NCBI RefSeq assembly: GCF_958979055.1
Contig: NC_084892.1
Span: 2,869,501 to 2,933,500 of the forward strand
Length of the DNA stretch: 64,000 nt
Direction: 5' to 3'
From: Alnus glutinosa
Taxonomy: Eukaryota > Streptophyta > Magnoliopsida > Fagales > Betulaceae
Positions 1-10,453 of the stretch are shown here, one piece after another (positions within the stretch are counted from its first letter, which is position 1; the number at the start of each line of letters is the position of its first letter). A program made the position numbers and the translations under genes. The notes under the pieces are model-generated. The model was not told the origin of the DNA, did no database searches, and saw only the letters and a program-made list of their open reading frames with translations.

Positions 1-22
1 CTGGGTTTTTGTCAATATGCAG

Positions 23-178
23 GCTAGTCAGCTAGCACAAGGAGACATCGGCTCTGGAATTAACCGGCGACGTCCCTCTTTTGCTGATGGTGGTTCAGTG
101 GAAATTCCTGACTTTTTAAAGAAGAAAGGACCTGACTTTTTAAAGAAGAAAGGACGCTCACGCTATCCAAGAGTCTAG
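23..178 (+). CDS. FTSZ2: Plastid division protein FtsZ2, last exon (partial)
   Basis: This is the C-terminal exon of the tubulin-like plastid division GTPase FtsZ2; the GTPase body lies outside the window. A pyrimidine-rich tract ending in ATGCAG precedes the exon at 21-22, and the frame runs 51 codons to TAG at 176-178. It reads as a variable linker (ASQLAQGDIGSGINRR), then GGSVEIPDFLKKKG, and ends GRSRYPRV. The SVEIPxFLKKKGRSRYPR tail is the hallmark of FtsZ2 and is absent from FtsZ1; in this family it is the peptide bound by the inner-envelope protein ARC6, which tethers the Z-ring. Oddity: a 24-bp unit, encoding PDFLKKKG, is present twice in exact tandem (107-130 and 131-154) and stays in frame, so the tail is eight residues longer than usual. 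The family call is firm. Confidence 0.9.
   Translation, partial: ASQLAQGDIGSGINRRRPSFADGGSVEIPDFLKKKGPDFLKKKGRSRYPRV
107..154 (+). repeat. 24-bp exact tandem duplication inside the FtsZ2 tail
   Basis: Two identical adjacent 24-bp units, each starting CCTGACTTTTTAAAG, encode PDFLKKKG twice. They are in frame and show no divergence, so the duplication is recent or homogenised. Confidence 0.95.
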
Positions 179-397
179 GATTTTCCATAAAATACTTCTC
201 CCAATTCCTTCATATCTTCTTTTTCTTCCCTTTCGCATCCTTTTAGGGATTCAAAGCACACCGTTGTAGGTACTAGATCTCTTTGTGCTCTTTGTTAGTG
301 GTTTCTAGCTCTGAGAAATTAGTCCCTTTCTTTTTTTGATTAATAGCTACGAGTAAGTTCTGGTTTGTTTTGTGCTTAAAGTTGAAGAATTTCTGTC

Positions 398-403
398 AAT
401 AAA
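398..403 (+). terminator. Probable FtsZ2 polyadenylation signal AATAAA
   Basis: A canonical AATAAA lies 220 bases after the FtsZ2 stop codon, in a T-rich context typical of a plant 3' UTR. The choice of this site over others is an inference. Confidence 0.45.
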
Positions 404-1333
404 TGGCTTGTACAGAGTTACACGCTTTTAAAGAGATAAACCAATGTAGAAGCATTATCGTCCTTTCGGGTGTTTGGATTTTAGAATTTAGGGAAAAATT
501 CTTATTTTGTTTGTGAATTTCGAAGTAAAAAAATGTGATTGGATAATGAATGGAATTTAAATTTTTTTGAAATTGTGTTTGGGTGTTGAATTTTTGAGAT
601 TGAAAAATAGTGTTTTTTAATAGTAGAAAATAATTAGAAGTATGAAAAGTTGTGTATAATAATTGGTGTTATGAAAAGTAGTGTGGAATGATTGAAATAA
701 TTATAATAATTAAAAAATGACTTAATATTAAAATTTCATATTTAATTATTTTATTCTTTAAATCTAAGATAATGCGATTTTTTATGGTGTTTAATTTAAA
801 TTATGTTGCTTTTTGAAATTTAAGATGATACGTGTAAATTAATTATTTTTACTCGTTTACTAAAAATTAATTATCTTCTTAATGTGTAAGTTAAAAGCCG
901 AAGAGACACGCTGGTTTATAGGCACGTATTGGGTGTGAGCACTCGGATGAGAAACATCACAATATCGATGGTTCAGATTATAATTTTAACTTTAATATAC
1001 GAATCTAATAGCTAAAAATCACGCAAACTCCGAAACATGGTTTAAATTTTTACACAGGGCACCACGCCCACCCGAGCCCTCTACGACCACGTCCACAGCC
1101 CAGGGGTCACTTTATACGGCATCATGGCTACACTACCCAGATGGCTCTTATAGACCGTTACTATCGGCTACTGCGGGGATGGCCATGTCAGATCACAGGC
1201 AGACTAGCTCCGCTGAGTATTCTTGTTCTCCATATTCGGAGCTGCCGTCGTTCTCGCAGCTAGGGATCACCTCACCGGATAATGTGGCTCGATGGTGGAT
1301 GCGAGAGGGTCATAACAGGATCAGCCAACATAC
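404..1333. other. Intergenic, AT-rich, then a short GC-richer patch
   Basis: From about 470 to 900 the DNA is very AT-rich, with a start (GGGTGTTTGGATTTTAG) like the termini of Tourist-type MITEs found elsewhere in the window, but I cannot pair both ends. From about 1050 to 1330 composition becomes GC-richer, and an open frame on the plus strand has no recognisable protein family. No host gene is supported. Confidence 0.5.
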
Positions 1334-1397
1334 ACATATTTTAATTTATTTTTTGTTTGGCCTCCTCCCATCTAAATGTCTGGCTCCGTCCCTGATA

Positions 1398-1700
1398 ATT
1401 GATATTGAAAAAATGAGGGGAAGACGGCTGCCAAACTTCACAAGAGATGACAAGTGTACTCTTCCAAGCAGCATGATCCAAAAGAATCTTGTTGATTGTA
1501 GAAGATATAACAAGAGCATTCCGAATAAGACCTTTATGATGGGCTTTATTTCTGATAAACCAAAGATAATCACATGCAACAGCAACAAAAATTTGAAACA
1601 AGTGAACCTCAGCCTGAAAGATACCAAGCAAATGATGAGGATTGAGTATAATAAGGAGTCGATCAGTCATATTAGTCACATGTAGTACAGTAGAATCCAA
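1398..1700 (-). pseudogene. LINE-type RNase H remnant, copy 1
   Basis: The minus strand encodes LFQIFVAVACDYLWFIRNKAHH followed by LLDHAAWKS and PHFFNINY. This matches the link between the zinc-binding reverse transcriptase region and RNase H in ORF2 of plant L1-like LINEs and their host-fused fragments. It stops at the FNINY position, where the RNase H core should continue; a transposon end (terminal GGGACGGAGCCAG) follows instead. The missing continuation is at 5530-6000. Non-functional. Confidence 0.65.
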
Positions 1701-2145
1701 AAGTCAAAAGGATTGACGCCAAACCATCCGAGCAATAGAATAAATTAAAGAAAATATGTGAAAGATTTTTATGACTTGAGAGATAAATTGTACACTTTAT
1801 TTTTAAGAAAGCCCCATCGATCAAATTGTTTTGAAAGCCTTGTCCATTTGATTACAGAGACTATTTGATTAGACAAAGATTTCCATGTCTAATTATTTTG
1901 AATGTAGATTTGTTTATCAACAACCAATTGGCGAAGTTTTACAGCTTAAGGCAAGAGTTTCTCTCATCCGTTTTATTACTTATTATATATTATTTTTATT
2001 TGTCATGTCACTCCTTTCTATTCTTTCTTTTCCATCTCTTTTGGCTGAATTGTTTTTCATATAATTTGTTATTAACATACACTTGGGACCAAAATATGAC
2101 AAGAAGACTACTGTTGATGCGTCATGCATGCATGTTATAGACTAC

Positions 2146-2148
<3 letters not shown>

Positions 2149-2191
<43 letters not shown>
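2149..2191. repeat. (AT)n microsatellite
   Basis: About 21 AT dinucleotides inside duplicated block copy 1, followed downstream by a short poly-C tract (about 2229-2239). The paralogous tract at 7435-7474 differs in length. Confidence 0.9.
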
Positions 2192-2194
<3 letters not shown>

Positions 2195-2468
2195 GCTATA
2201 AAGACAAAAAAAAAATTACAGGGATCCTCCCCCCCCCCCATAAAGAAAATGCTTCCAAAAAAAATTTAGATAAAAAGCATATCCAGCAATAACAATCAAA
2301 GTAGCTATTAAAAAAGTATAACTCTCTATTTTAGCTATTATTTTTTTTATATTCTCTCAAACAGATTCTCTATTTTATTCACTACTTGCATTTAAATATC
2401 ATTTTGTGGGAAAAAGTGTGAAAGAAATTAATAGGAAAAGAGAAAGAAGGAAAGGAAGAGAGAAAATT

Positions 2469-3465
2469 ATATTCATTTTTATGTCACATTAAAACATTTA
2501 AAAAATAAAAAACCACATTTTAAAAATTATTAACAAACGGAGCCAAATGTTACTCTATGGCATTTAGAACAAGGTAAATTAGGTCATGTATGGATTTCTC
2601 TTAATTTCGGTGGTAGAAGACCACATGTATGTTACTGAATACTGTTTGTTTCCATACACAGTCCACTCATTTTGTGAAGCTTTTTTTCATTTCCCAATCC
2701 ACCATATGTTTTGTATTTGCTATGTGGTTTGCTATTTGTGATTTTGAGTACATTCTGAGTTAGTTATCAATTTTGGAAAAACTCTTGTAATACTACAGTT
2801 GTTATTATAATTTTCTTGTAAACTGACGTCACAGTTCATATGATATGACTATTTCAAATACAATCAAATTTAATTATTTAACAACTGACATAATAAATAT
2901 TACGTAGACTACTGCATTTGTTTATAAGAAATTTATAATAACAGTCCTAAAAACACTCATAATCTTAACGTCTCACTTGGCAAGACGTCTAGATACATTG
3001 TAGCCAAGAATGTTGCAAGGTCGGTTTAGCTATTAGTCGAAGAATAATGCTATATACCCACATGTTTATCTTACTTTTATCTCATTATGTTGATATCAGA
3101 GTATAGTAACCCTTACATCAGCTATTGTTAAATATATATAAGGGATAATTGCACATCTGGTTTTTAGGGTTGGCATAAATTACGAATCACTCAATCGATC
3201 CCTGTAATACAAAAAGTTCATTGAGGGTCATTGTGGTAAATTATAATTACGAATCACTCCCTGAACTCATTTTCCATCTACCAAGTTAACAGAATCCGTT
3301 AGTTTGCCACGTCATATCCAATAAGTCCATTACAATAAAAAAAATATATATATAAATAAATAAAACTTATTTTTGTTAAAAAAAAAAAATAGAAAATAGT
3401 GAAGGGGTGGCTACCGATTGGGCAGTCATCCCTTGGGGGGTGGCGCGCGGCCTCCCCCAATGGCT

Positions 3466-3502
<37 letters not shown>

Positions 3503-3600
3503 AAAAAAAAGTGAAGGTTTTGGCCCTTAGGAGTGGTCCATGGTCAAAGAAAAAAAAAATAGAGGGTTTGACCTTGAGGGTAGTCGGGCATATATATATA
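2469..3600. other. Intergenic with degenerate MITE pieces
   Basis: AT-rich non-coding DNA. Around 3145-3330 the phrase GGGATAATTGCAC and the text after it look like one end of a Mutator-type foldback related in style to 9951-10444, but its partner end is decayed. A (GA)n tract lies at 3472-3496. No gene is seen. Confidence 0.45.
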
Positions 3601-3783
3601 GAGTAATAATTCAATACCACCCAAAGATACAACTTTTCACCATCTTGCCTATGTGGCAAGGTGGTATCCCACTACTTTTTAAGTTTTTTTATTTTTTAAA
3701 AATAAATTAAGGTGGGGGACCACCTTGCCACATAGACAATGTGGTGAAAAGTTGTATATTTATGTGGTAGTGAATCATTACTC
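3601..3783. mobile_element. Hairpin MITE, about 183 bp
   Basis: The left arm (GAGTAATAATTCAATACC..., then TACAACTTTTCACCA) and the inverted right arm (GAGTAATGATTCACTACC..., TACAACTTTTCACCA) pair for about 65 bases around a 55-base AT-rich loop. TA-repeat DNA flanks both sides, so a TA target duplication is possible but not provable. A short palindromic element of this kind can make hairpin RNA if transcribed. Confidence 0.75.
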
Positions 3784-4579
3784 ATATATATATATATATT
3801 CTCTCTGGCCATTGGGGGCCACCCCCAGACCGGCCAAGGGATTGGCTCAGCCACTAGTATTTTTTTTCTTCAAGTTTTTAATTTTTTGTAAAGTTTTATT
3901 ATTTTTATTAATTTTTAAATTTTTTTTATTTTCTGTTTTTTTATTTTTTTTTTTGCATTGTGCCACTTGTCAACACCCGAGAGTAGACACATGGCAATCC
4001 ATTAAATTTAGATGAAAAAATAGATAGAGGTACTATATTCGTTTTTTCTCAAAACTCAAATAACATTTAAAATGCGAATTAAAATTGAAGTACAAAAAAT
4101 AAAATTTTTAAACCATAAGTATGAAAAAAGGTATTTAACCGTTAATCTTAAACAATTAACCTGATTTATGAAATTAACGAATCTTTGTACCATTAACTCT
4201 AAGTCTAATCAAAATTTGTCCACATTTTCTATGTGCACTGAATCAGGTTCAGTGTAGTAAAGGGGTCCATGCTGACCGTGGAGGAAAACATGCCCACGTG
4301 ACCGCTCGCTGACATTTTGGCTTCTATTTGTTAATTTGATTTGAGAGGCGTTGGTTTGAAGAGGTGTTTTTGATGTAATTTAAAAATAAAATGTATAATA
4401 GAGTAATTTTATATGTCGAATAAATATTTATTAAGTATTTATTAAATAATAAGATGATTTTTAAAATTATTATTAACCATGTGATTGATTAAATAGTAAA
4501 TTTGATAAAATAATAATTTTAAAAGTCATCTCATTATTTAATGGATATTTGATGAACATTTATATGATATGTATAATTA

Positions 4580-4637
<58 letters not shown>

Positions 4638-4686
4638 TTTGTGTTTTTAGGAGTGTCTTGTATTTGAATTGTTTGTTAATATTTAT
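3784..4686. other. Intergenic, AT-rich repeats
   Basis: Low-complexity T-rich and TA/TC tracts (a (TC)n(TA)n run at about 4579-4630) and remnants of foldback elements (the CCACTTGTCAACACC / GACACATGG pair near 3962-3995). No gene is seen. Confidence 0.45.
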
Positions 4687-4805
4687 ATTGAGAAATGATA
4701 TTTACACAAGTTTTACACAACACACTCACATGAGGTGAAACCCATATGAGTGAACCCACCACATAAATCCAGTGTGTTATATAAAAGTTGTGTAAATCTT
4801 GTTGT
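4687..4805. mobile_element. Short hairpin MITE (TTTACACAA family)
   Basis: The left arm TATTTACACAAGTTTTACAC followed by AACACACT is inverted at the right as AGTGTGTTATATAAAAGTTG followed by TGTAAATC. Arms of about 30 bases surround a 50-base centre. Ends are approximate. Confidence 0.6.
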
Positions 4806-5529
4806 GTAAGAATCGCAACCCATTTATATTTGTGTTCTATTTACACGGGTGGAACCACATCATACTGCCCCAAAAAATTAGAAAATGCTCCAAAAGTTAT
4901 TTTTATTGGATAACCTCATAACATTTATTAATTTGTTACCCCTCCTATTTTTTATTTTTTAATTTTTAATTTTGACCCATTACCTAAAATTCTAGCTCTG
5001 CCCTGCATTTACATAGTTATGCAATTAGCTATATATAGAGAGATTTATCATTAAAAGCTTTCCTTTAAATTGAGTTGGTGAAATTCCTCCAATTAATCTA
5101 ATTTACTAATTAAATTGACATAGGTCTATAGAATATGTGATTCTCACAACTCACAAGCATTTTTAAAAATGCATATGAGAATCACATATTATGCTAATTC
5201 TTTTAAAAATGCCTGTAAAAATCACACTCTAAAAACAAATACAATTTAATAGGCTAAGATAAATTTTTTTTTCTCAAAACTAATTTAGAAGAAAACTTTG
5301 TCCTTCCCGAACCTCCCCACTTCCCACAAAAAAAAAAAAACAAAAAAACAAAAAAACAAAACAAAACAAAACAAACAAACAAACACAAACACATACCAAC
5401 ACGTGAAACTAATTAAGAAAACATTGCTATTGGGAAGAAAAAAATTTGACATATAGTTCATATTCTCATTAATTATGTCTAATTATTATTATTATTATTA
5501 TTTTTATATAAGTACAATAAGAAAAGAGA
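4806..5529. other. Intergenic, low complexity
   Basis: AT-rich DNA with A-rich (CAAAA)n-like runs near 5327-5395. Nothing recognisable as a gene. Confidence 0.5.
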
Positions 5530-6000
5530 ACAAAGCTAAGAAACATAGGAGGAGGAAGAAGAATATTTTCTAATACAGGGAGAAAAAGAACTAGATAAAG
5601 AAGAAATGATGAGAATGCAGCCAGAAAACAATTTGGTTGTGGCTCAATTTGTTACATGGTGGGTACAAAAGTTTGCATTTCGGTTGATTTTACGAGCTGT
5701 CCAGCTAATAAAAGGTGGAATTGTGGAATGAATAACGGAAATAGTAGAAGTAATTATCCAGTCTTGAGTAATGGCAAGCAATATTGGAGAGTTTGAGTAA
5801 TCATAAGCGAATCACTTTCCAAAATAAAGTCGAATAAGTCCAAAGAAATCGCCAGTCGAGCTGCCAAGAAAGCTGCAAGAGCTTTGTCATAATTGGAAGA
5901 ACTGATAAGAGAGACGCACTTGATAATAGAACCTCTAGAATCTCTATAAACTGCAGCTTGAGTAGAAAATGTATCTCTGATAGTTGTATCATAATTGATA
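5530..6000 (-). pseudogene. LINE-type RNase H remnant (C-terminal part)
   Basis: The minus strand reads SVSINYDTTIRDTFSTQAAV, then RDSRGSIIKCVS, a region like AALAAFLAARLAIS, FILESDSL, and farther on SWTARKINRNANFCTHHVTN. These are the consecutive motifs of the RVT_3 RNase H-like domain of plant L1-type LINEs, including the acidic ESD. A TGA replaces the Trp expected after HHVTN. The upstream half of the same domain is at 6896-7030, separated by the Mutator-like insertion at 6001-6895. Confidence 0.7.
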
Positions 6001-6895
6001 GAGACGGAACTGGGGGGTGGCCAGTAGGGGCCATGCCCCCCCCCCCCCCCACCAAGTTCAGCTGAAAATAAAAACGGTTCTTAATTTGTGAGGACGTTTG
6101 TTTTTATATAACGTCCATAAATGAGACAAAAATGGAAACAAGCTGGCACATTGTAGTAAAAATTAAGATTATAGTCTATATATGTTGCTGGTAGCCTAGT
6201 ACTATAAACGTATGATGTTGTGCAAGAAAAGTTTTATTTGGCCCAATCATATCTCTTATTAAATTATATGTAGTTTTATTAAGAGAATTAAGATTAATTT
6301 AATCTTACATGTCAAGTTAATTAGGGAGCAAATTTGGTATATGTTGGACTGGTGGCCCTAATAAGATCTCATGTTGGTATATATAATCTTAATTTAAGCT
6401 ACCTGTTAGAAATTTTAGCCAATTTTTGCTGTTAAAGTGTGGAGGGAAAAACTTTTTAGAGCTTATCTGTGTCGATTGATTCTTTGTGAAACAGTCTATA
6501 ATTTAGTGAGAATATTGATCATTGCAGGAGTTAGAATCTTAATGAAGAAATTTTGGGTTAATAGGCGGTTCAGCTACGCCATGAAAAACACTACTCCACT
6601 ATATTGTGACTGATATTACCGGTTGAATGAAAGGAAATATTGGTTTGTGCTGTAGATGACGTAGTGTAGAGTTGAGAAGAAAGCTAGAAAAAAGAGAGGA
6701 TAAATGTACTATTGTAGAAAATATGCGGGTTTTTTTTTTTTTCTTTTCCAAACACATAAGAGACTCAATAAGGCGTTGGAAACTTGAAGATGAAGAGATA
6801 CCAAATCCATATATTTTGTATTTATATTTTAATTACATATTTTAATTTATTTCTTGTTTGGCCCCCTTCCATTCAAATGTCTAGCTCCGTCCCTG
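6001..6895. mobile_element. Mutator-like non-autonomous element, about 895 bp
   Basis: ATAATTGATA occurs just before (5991-6000) and just after (6896-6905), fitting the 9-10 bp target duplication of Mutator-like elements. The imperfect terminal inverted repeat reads GAGACGGAACT on the left and GGGACGGAGCT as the complement of the right end. A poly-C tract lies near the left end (about 6037-6050). No transposase is visible. It splits the RNase H frame at the INY codons, which makes the insertion site unambiguous. Confidence 0.75.
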
Positions 6896-7432
6896 ATAAT
6901 TGATATTGAAAAAATGAGGGGAAGACGGCTGCCAAACTTCACAAGAGATGACAAGTGTACTCTTCCAAGCAGCATGATCCAAAACAATCTTGTGTTGATT
7001 GTAGAAGATATAACAAGAGCATTAGAATAAATTAAAGAAAAGATGTGAAAGATTTTTATGACTTGAGAGATAAATTTTACACTATACCTTTAAGAAAGCC
7101 CCATCGATCAAATTGTTTTGAAAGCCTTGTCCATTTGATTACAGAGAGTATTTGATTAGACAAAGATTTCCATGTCTAATTATTTTGAATGTAGATTTGT
7201 TTATCAACAACCAATTGGCGAAGTTTTACAGCTTAAGGCAAGAGTTTGTCTCATCCGTTTTATTATTTATTATATATTATTTTTATTTGTCATGTCCCTC
7301 CTTTCTGTTCTTTCTTTTCCATCTCTTTTGGCTGAATTGTTTTTCATCTAATTTGTTATTAACGTACACTTGGGACCAAAATATGACAAGAAGACTACTG
7401 TTAATGCGTCATGCATGCATGTTATAGACTAC

Positions 7433-7477
<45 letters not shown>

Positions 7478-7772
7478 GCTATAAAGACAAAAAAAAAAAT
7501 TAGACAAAAAAAAAAATTACAGGGATCCTTCCCCCCCCCCCCCCCATAAAGAAAATGCTTCCAAAAAAATTTGGATAAAAAGCATATCCAGCAATAACAA
7601 TCAAAGTAGCTATTAAAAAAGTATAACTCTCTATTTTAGCTATTATTTTTTCTATATTCTCTCAAACAGATTCTCTATTTTGTTCACTACTTGCATTTAA
7701 ATATCATTTTGTGGGAAAAAGTGTGAAAGAAATTAATAGGAAAAGAGAAAGAAGGAAAGGAAGAGAGAAAAT
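6835..7772. repeat. Duplicated block, copy 2
   Basis: Second copy of the block at 1334-2468. It begins within the Mutator-like element, includes the LINE remnant piece (6896-7030), the (AT)n run (7435-7474), a poly-C tract (about 7531-7545) and most of the GAGCATC MITE. It lacks about 210 bp present in copy 1. Confidence 0.85.
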
Positions 7773-7956
7773 AATAATAATAAAAACTACTTGTAATGTG
7801 AATATTAAATAATGAATAGACAGGAGAGCCTATTTACTATTCACACTAGAAGGAAAAAAAAATTATTTTACATATTCTACTGGAGACGAAAATGACTCAT
7901 AATCATCAAATTTAATTATAATTATGAACTATTTCCTTATTCTGTTGGAGATGCTC
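7579..7956. mobile_element. PIF/Harbinger-type MITE (GAGCATC family)
   Basis: The left end AAGCATATCCAGCAATAAC and right end GTTGGAGATGCTC are inverted forms of GAGCATCTYCAGCA, flanked by TAA on both sides (about 7576-7578 and 7957-7959). A three-base TWA duplication is typical of PIF/Harbinger. The interior matches the longer relative at 30167-31079. Copy 1 of the duplicated block holds only its left half. Confidence 0.65.
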
Positions 7957-7959
7957 TAA

Positions 7960-8021
7960 GGGAGTTCAACAAGCAAAATGATATCTAAAACAACGATAGA
8001 GATTGTCAAGTGGGTATGTTG

Positions 8022-8064
<43 letters not shown>

Positions 8065-8750
8065 TTTTTATTTTTTTTAAAGAAAAAGAAAAAGAGTTGT
8101 ATATTCAAACAAGTAGCACCAAAAAAAGGGTGCGTGGTAGTTGAGGTGTACATAAAAAATAAGAATAAAAAAATAAAAAATAAAAATAAAAAATAAATCT
8201 ACATGAACCTCCCAAACAAGTCTTCATCTCATTAAATAAAAATAGGGTTCCATATATTATTTGATTTTTGTTCAACATAATGAAATCCTGAAACCCCATT
8301 GGCCAAATGGGCAAAAATCAAAACATTCTAGCCCTACAATCCACATCAATCTCACAACCCTCCAAAAATCTCTCCAAGGAATCCTTCCTTCCAATTCCCA
8401 TAGATCTAGCCTCTCGTTTTTTTCCCCCTTTCAATTCTGTGTATGCATATATCCAACTTGACCTAAACCACAGAAATTGGCACCCACTCTCTTACAAGAC
8501 ACGTACCCTTTTCAGTTACCATACAAAAGCAAACCACTTGCGGATGACGTGTAAACTAACTCCCCACCCATTCTCGATCTTTGCTTCTTTCCCCCCCCAC
8601 ACATATATCCCCACCATGTAATCTTCTTCTTTTCCAAACACAACGCAAAAGCAAATTTACACAGAGAATAAAGAGAAAGAAGATCGATCATCTTCATCAT
8701 CATCATCATCAGAAGAAGAAGAAGATCCAAGAAGCACCATTTCTCATTGC
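7960..8750. promoter_or_regulatory. Upstream region and 5' leader of the BIC gene
   Basis: No separate gene is seen. (TA)n(GA)n tracts lie at 8022-8063. From about 8330 the DNA becomes C/T-rich on the plus strand, and the 130 bases before the start codon carry GA- and TCA-rich repeats typical of a plant 5' leader. I cannot place the transcription start. Confidence 0.4.
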
Positions 8751-9188
8751 ATGAAAGAAAAACGCACCAGAATGGATCGTGACCACCAAGATTCAGCTCC
8801 ATGCAGTACTCGCAAGAAAACCCATAAGACTGATCAACAAGAAAGCCGTAATGATCATAAAGAGCATACACAAAGGTTGTCTTCAGAAACCCATCAGCGA
8901 GAAAAGTACCAGGAAACAGCATTAATGCCAGCTGTTGCCGCCGAGGCCATGCCGCCGGCCGAGGACGCAGGAGTACGTGAGAGGCTGAAGAGGCATAGCG
9001 TTGAAGTGGCGGGTCGGGTTTGGATTCCTGATATATGGGGCCAGGAGGAGCTCTTGAAGGATTGGATAGACTGCTCTGCGTTTGATGCTTCGTTAGTCCC
9101 CACCGGAATCATGTCGGCCCGTGAAGCTTTGGCCGAAGAGGGAAGGAGAGCAAACTCTAGCGGATTAAGAATAGAAAACAGGTGTTAA
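8751..9188 (+). CDS. BIC1: Blue-light inhibitor of cryptochromes (BIC1/BIC2-like)
   Basis: Single-exon 145-residue protein. Residues 1-60 are a polar, low-complexity N-terminus rich in His, Gln, Lys and Arg. The conserved core runs from about 74 to 135: [37 protein letters not shown] and a GRRA motif after SAREALAEE. This matches the cryptochrome-interacting domain of plant BIC proteins, nuclear inhibitors that bind photoexcited CRY2/CRY1 and block their dimerisation. Known family members are light-induced and form a feedback loop; the sequence here does not show the regulation directly. Two Met codons (8751 and 8772) are possible starts; I kept the first. BIC1 and BIC2 cannot be told apart by eye. 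Confidence 0.88.
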   Translation: MKEKRTRMDRDHQDSAPCSTRKKTHKTDQQESRNDHKEHTQRLSSETHQREKYQETALMPAVAAEAMPPAEDAGVRERLKRHSVEVAGRVWIPDIWGQEELLKDWIDCSAFDASLVPTGIMSAREALAEEGRRANSSGLRIENRC

Positions 9189-9608
9189 ATTCTTATTTTC
9201 TAAGATCTTTTTCCTTGTTTTCAATCACCATAATAATGCACGTATTTTAATCCTTAGTTTTTGATACTCAAAAGAATATATGTCAATGGTTTCCGAGATT
9301 CATTGCAACGTCGATTTCCTTTCTTGTTCTTCCTGTTTATTTCGCCTCTATTATCACGTTAAATCACTATTTATATTATAAAAAAAAAAAAAAAAAACGT
9401 GATATATATTATGTCTGTGAGTAGCCCTTTGAATGCCAGGAATAGTCTTGTGAAATAATCTTTAATTTGTATGGACAAATTCTGTATGCGTCATTGATGT
9501 TTGCTCTGAAATTTGCTCAGAGAGGATGAGGACCGGCAAGTGAACATATAGAATAATGTAAGGCAGTCAGAAGGAGGGGGAAACAAAGCAGGGACACGAT
9601 ATTGAATA

Positions 9609-9672
<64 letters not shown>

Positions 9673-9950
9673 TATGAACTTTTCTTTTTGGGTTTGATGA
9701 ATTAATATATATGAGGATTTTGAAAAGTAGCAGAGGCATGCAAATTATGCAATGGATCCGCCCATCGGAGAGTAGGTATGAGGAGGCGGCGGCGGCGGTG
9801 TGTGTTTGGGGGGGGTGGGGTCCAAGCTATTGAAAAGTAGTTTGTCAAAGTTGTGGATGTGATTAGAAATTTAGAAAAAAACAAAAATAAAAACACTGTA
9901 TGCGACTGACAATAATCTTATTCAAAACATTCAGACTATTTTTATTTTTA
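9189..9950. other. BIC 3' flank, intergenic
   Basis: Contains the probable BIC 3' UTR, a poly-A run (about 9380-9397), a long (TA)n microsatellite (about 9611-9668) and a short (GGC)n/G-rich patch near 9786-9820. No gene is recognised. Confidence 0.5.
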
Positions 9951-10444
9951 GGGTTAAATGCACTTCTAGTCCTTGAATTTTAAAAACTTTACTTTTTAGT
10001 TCTTGAGTTTCAATTCGCATCACAGATGATATTTTAATTTTAAAAAATGATCGAATTAGTACATCAGTCAAGTTTTCCGTCTAAAAACTAACAGCTCGTT
10101 ACGTGTCAACATCAGAGATTGACACGTGACACTATATAAAAAAAAAATTAAAAATCTTAAAAAATTAATAATATTAAAAAATTAAAAAAAATTGAAAAAA
10201 AAAAAAAACAAGGGGTGGCTTTTTTTATAATTTTTTTTATTTTTAATTTTTTTTATATAGTACCACGTGTCAACCTTAGATGTTGACACACGTTGCAGAC
10301 CGTTAGTTTTTGAACGGAAAACTTAAATGAGGTACTAATTTGGTATTTTTTTTAAAATTGAATTACCATCTGTGATGTGAATTGAAACTCAGGGATTAAA
10401 AAATAAAGCTGTCAAAACTTAGGGACCAAAAAGGTGTTTGACCC
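9951..10444. mobile_element. Mutator-type foldback element with perfect 9-bp TSD
   Basis: The 9-bp sequence TTATTTTTA is directly repeated at 9942-9950 and 10445-10453. The ends GGGTTAAATG and (complement) GGGTCAAACA start inverted arms of about 200 bases each, sharing phrases such as GTTTTCCGT, AAAACTAACRG and TGACACGTG around an AT-rich centre. Long arms plus a 9-bp duplication are diagnostic of non-autonomous Mutator-like elements. It has no coding capacity. Confidence 0.88.
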
Positions 10445-10453
10445 TTATTTTTA

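Larger units (their letters stand above)
1334..2468. repeat. Duplicated block, copy 1
   Basis: This block recurs at 6835-7772 with high identity, including an (AT)n run, a poly-C tract and the left part of a GAGCATC-type MITE. Copy 1 has about 210 bp (roughly 1520-1733) missing from copy 2; the flanks share AGCAATAGAATAAATT-like microhomology, so copy 2 looks deleted. The left edge falls inside the Mutator-like element seen whole at 6001-6895, so the duplication happened after that insertion. Confidence 0.85.

Noticed and set aside
1179-1685. 168-codon plus-strand open frame
   Set aside because: The first part resembles no family I know, and the rest is antisense to the LINE RNase H remnant; the border falls at the duplication edge.
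3418-4015. Short frames over GA and T-rich tracts
   Set aside because: Microsatellite and MITE translations only.
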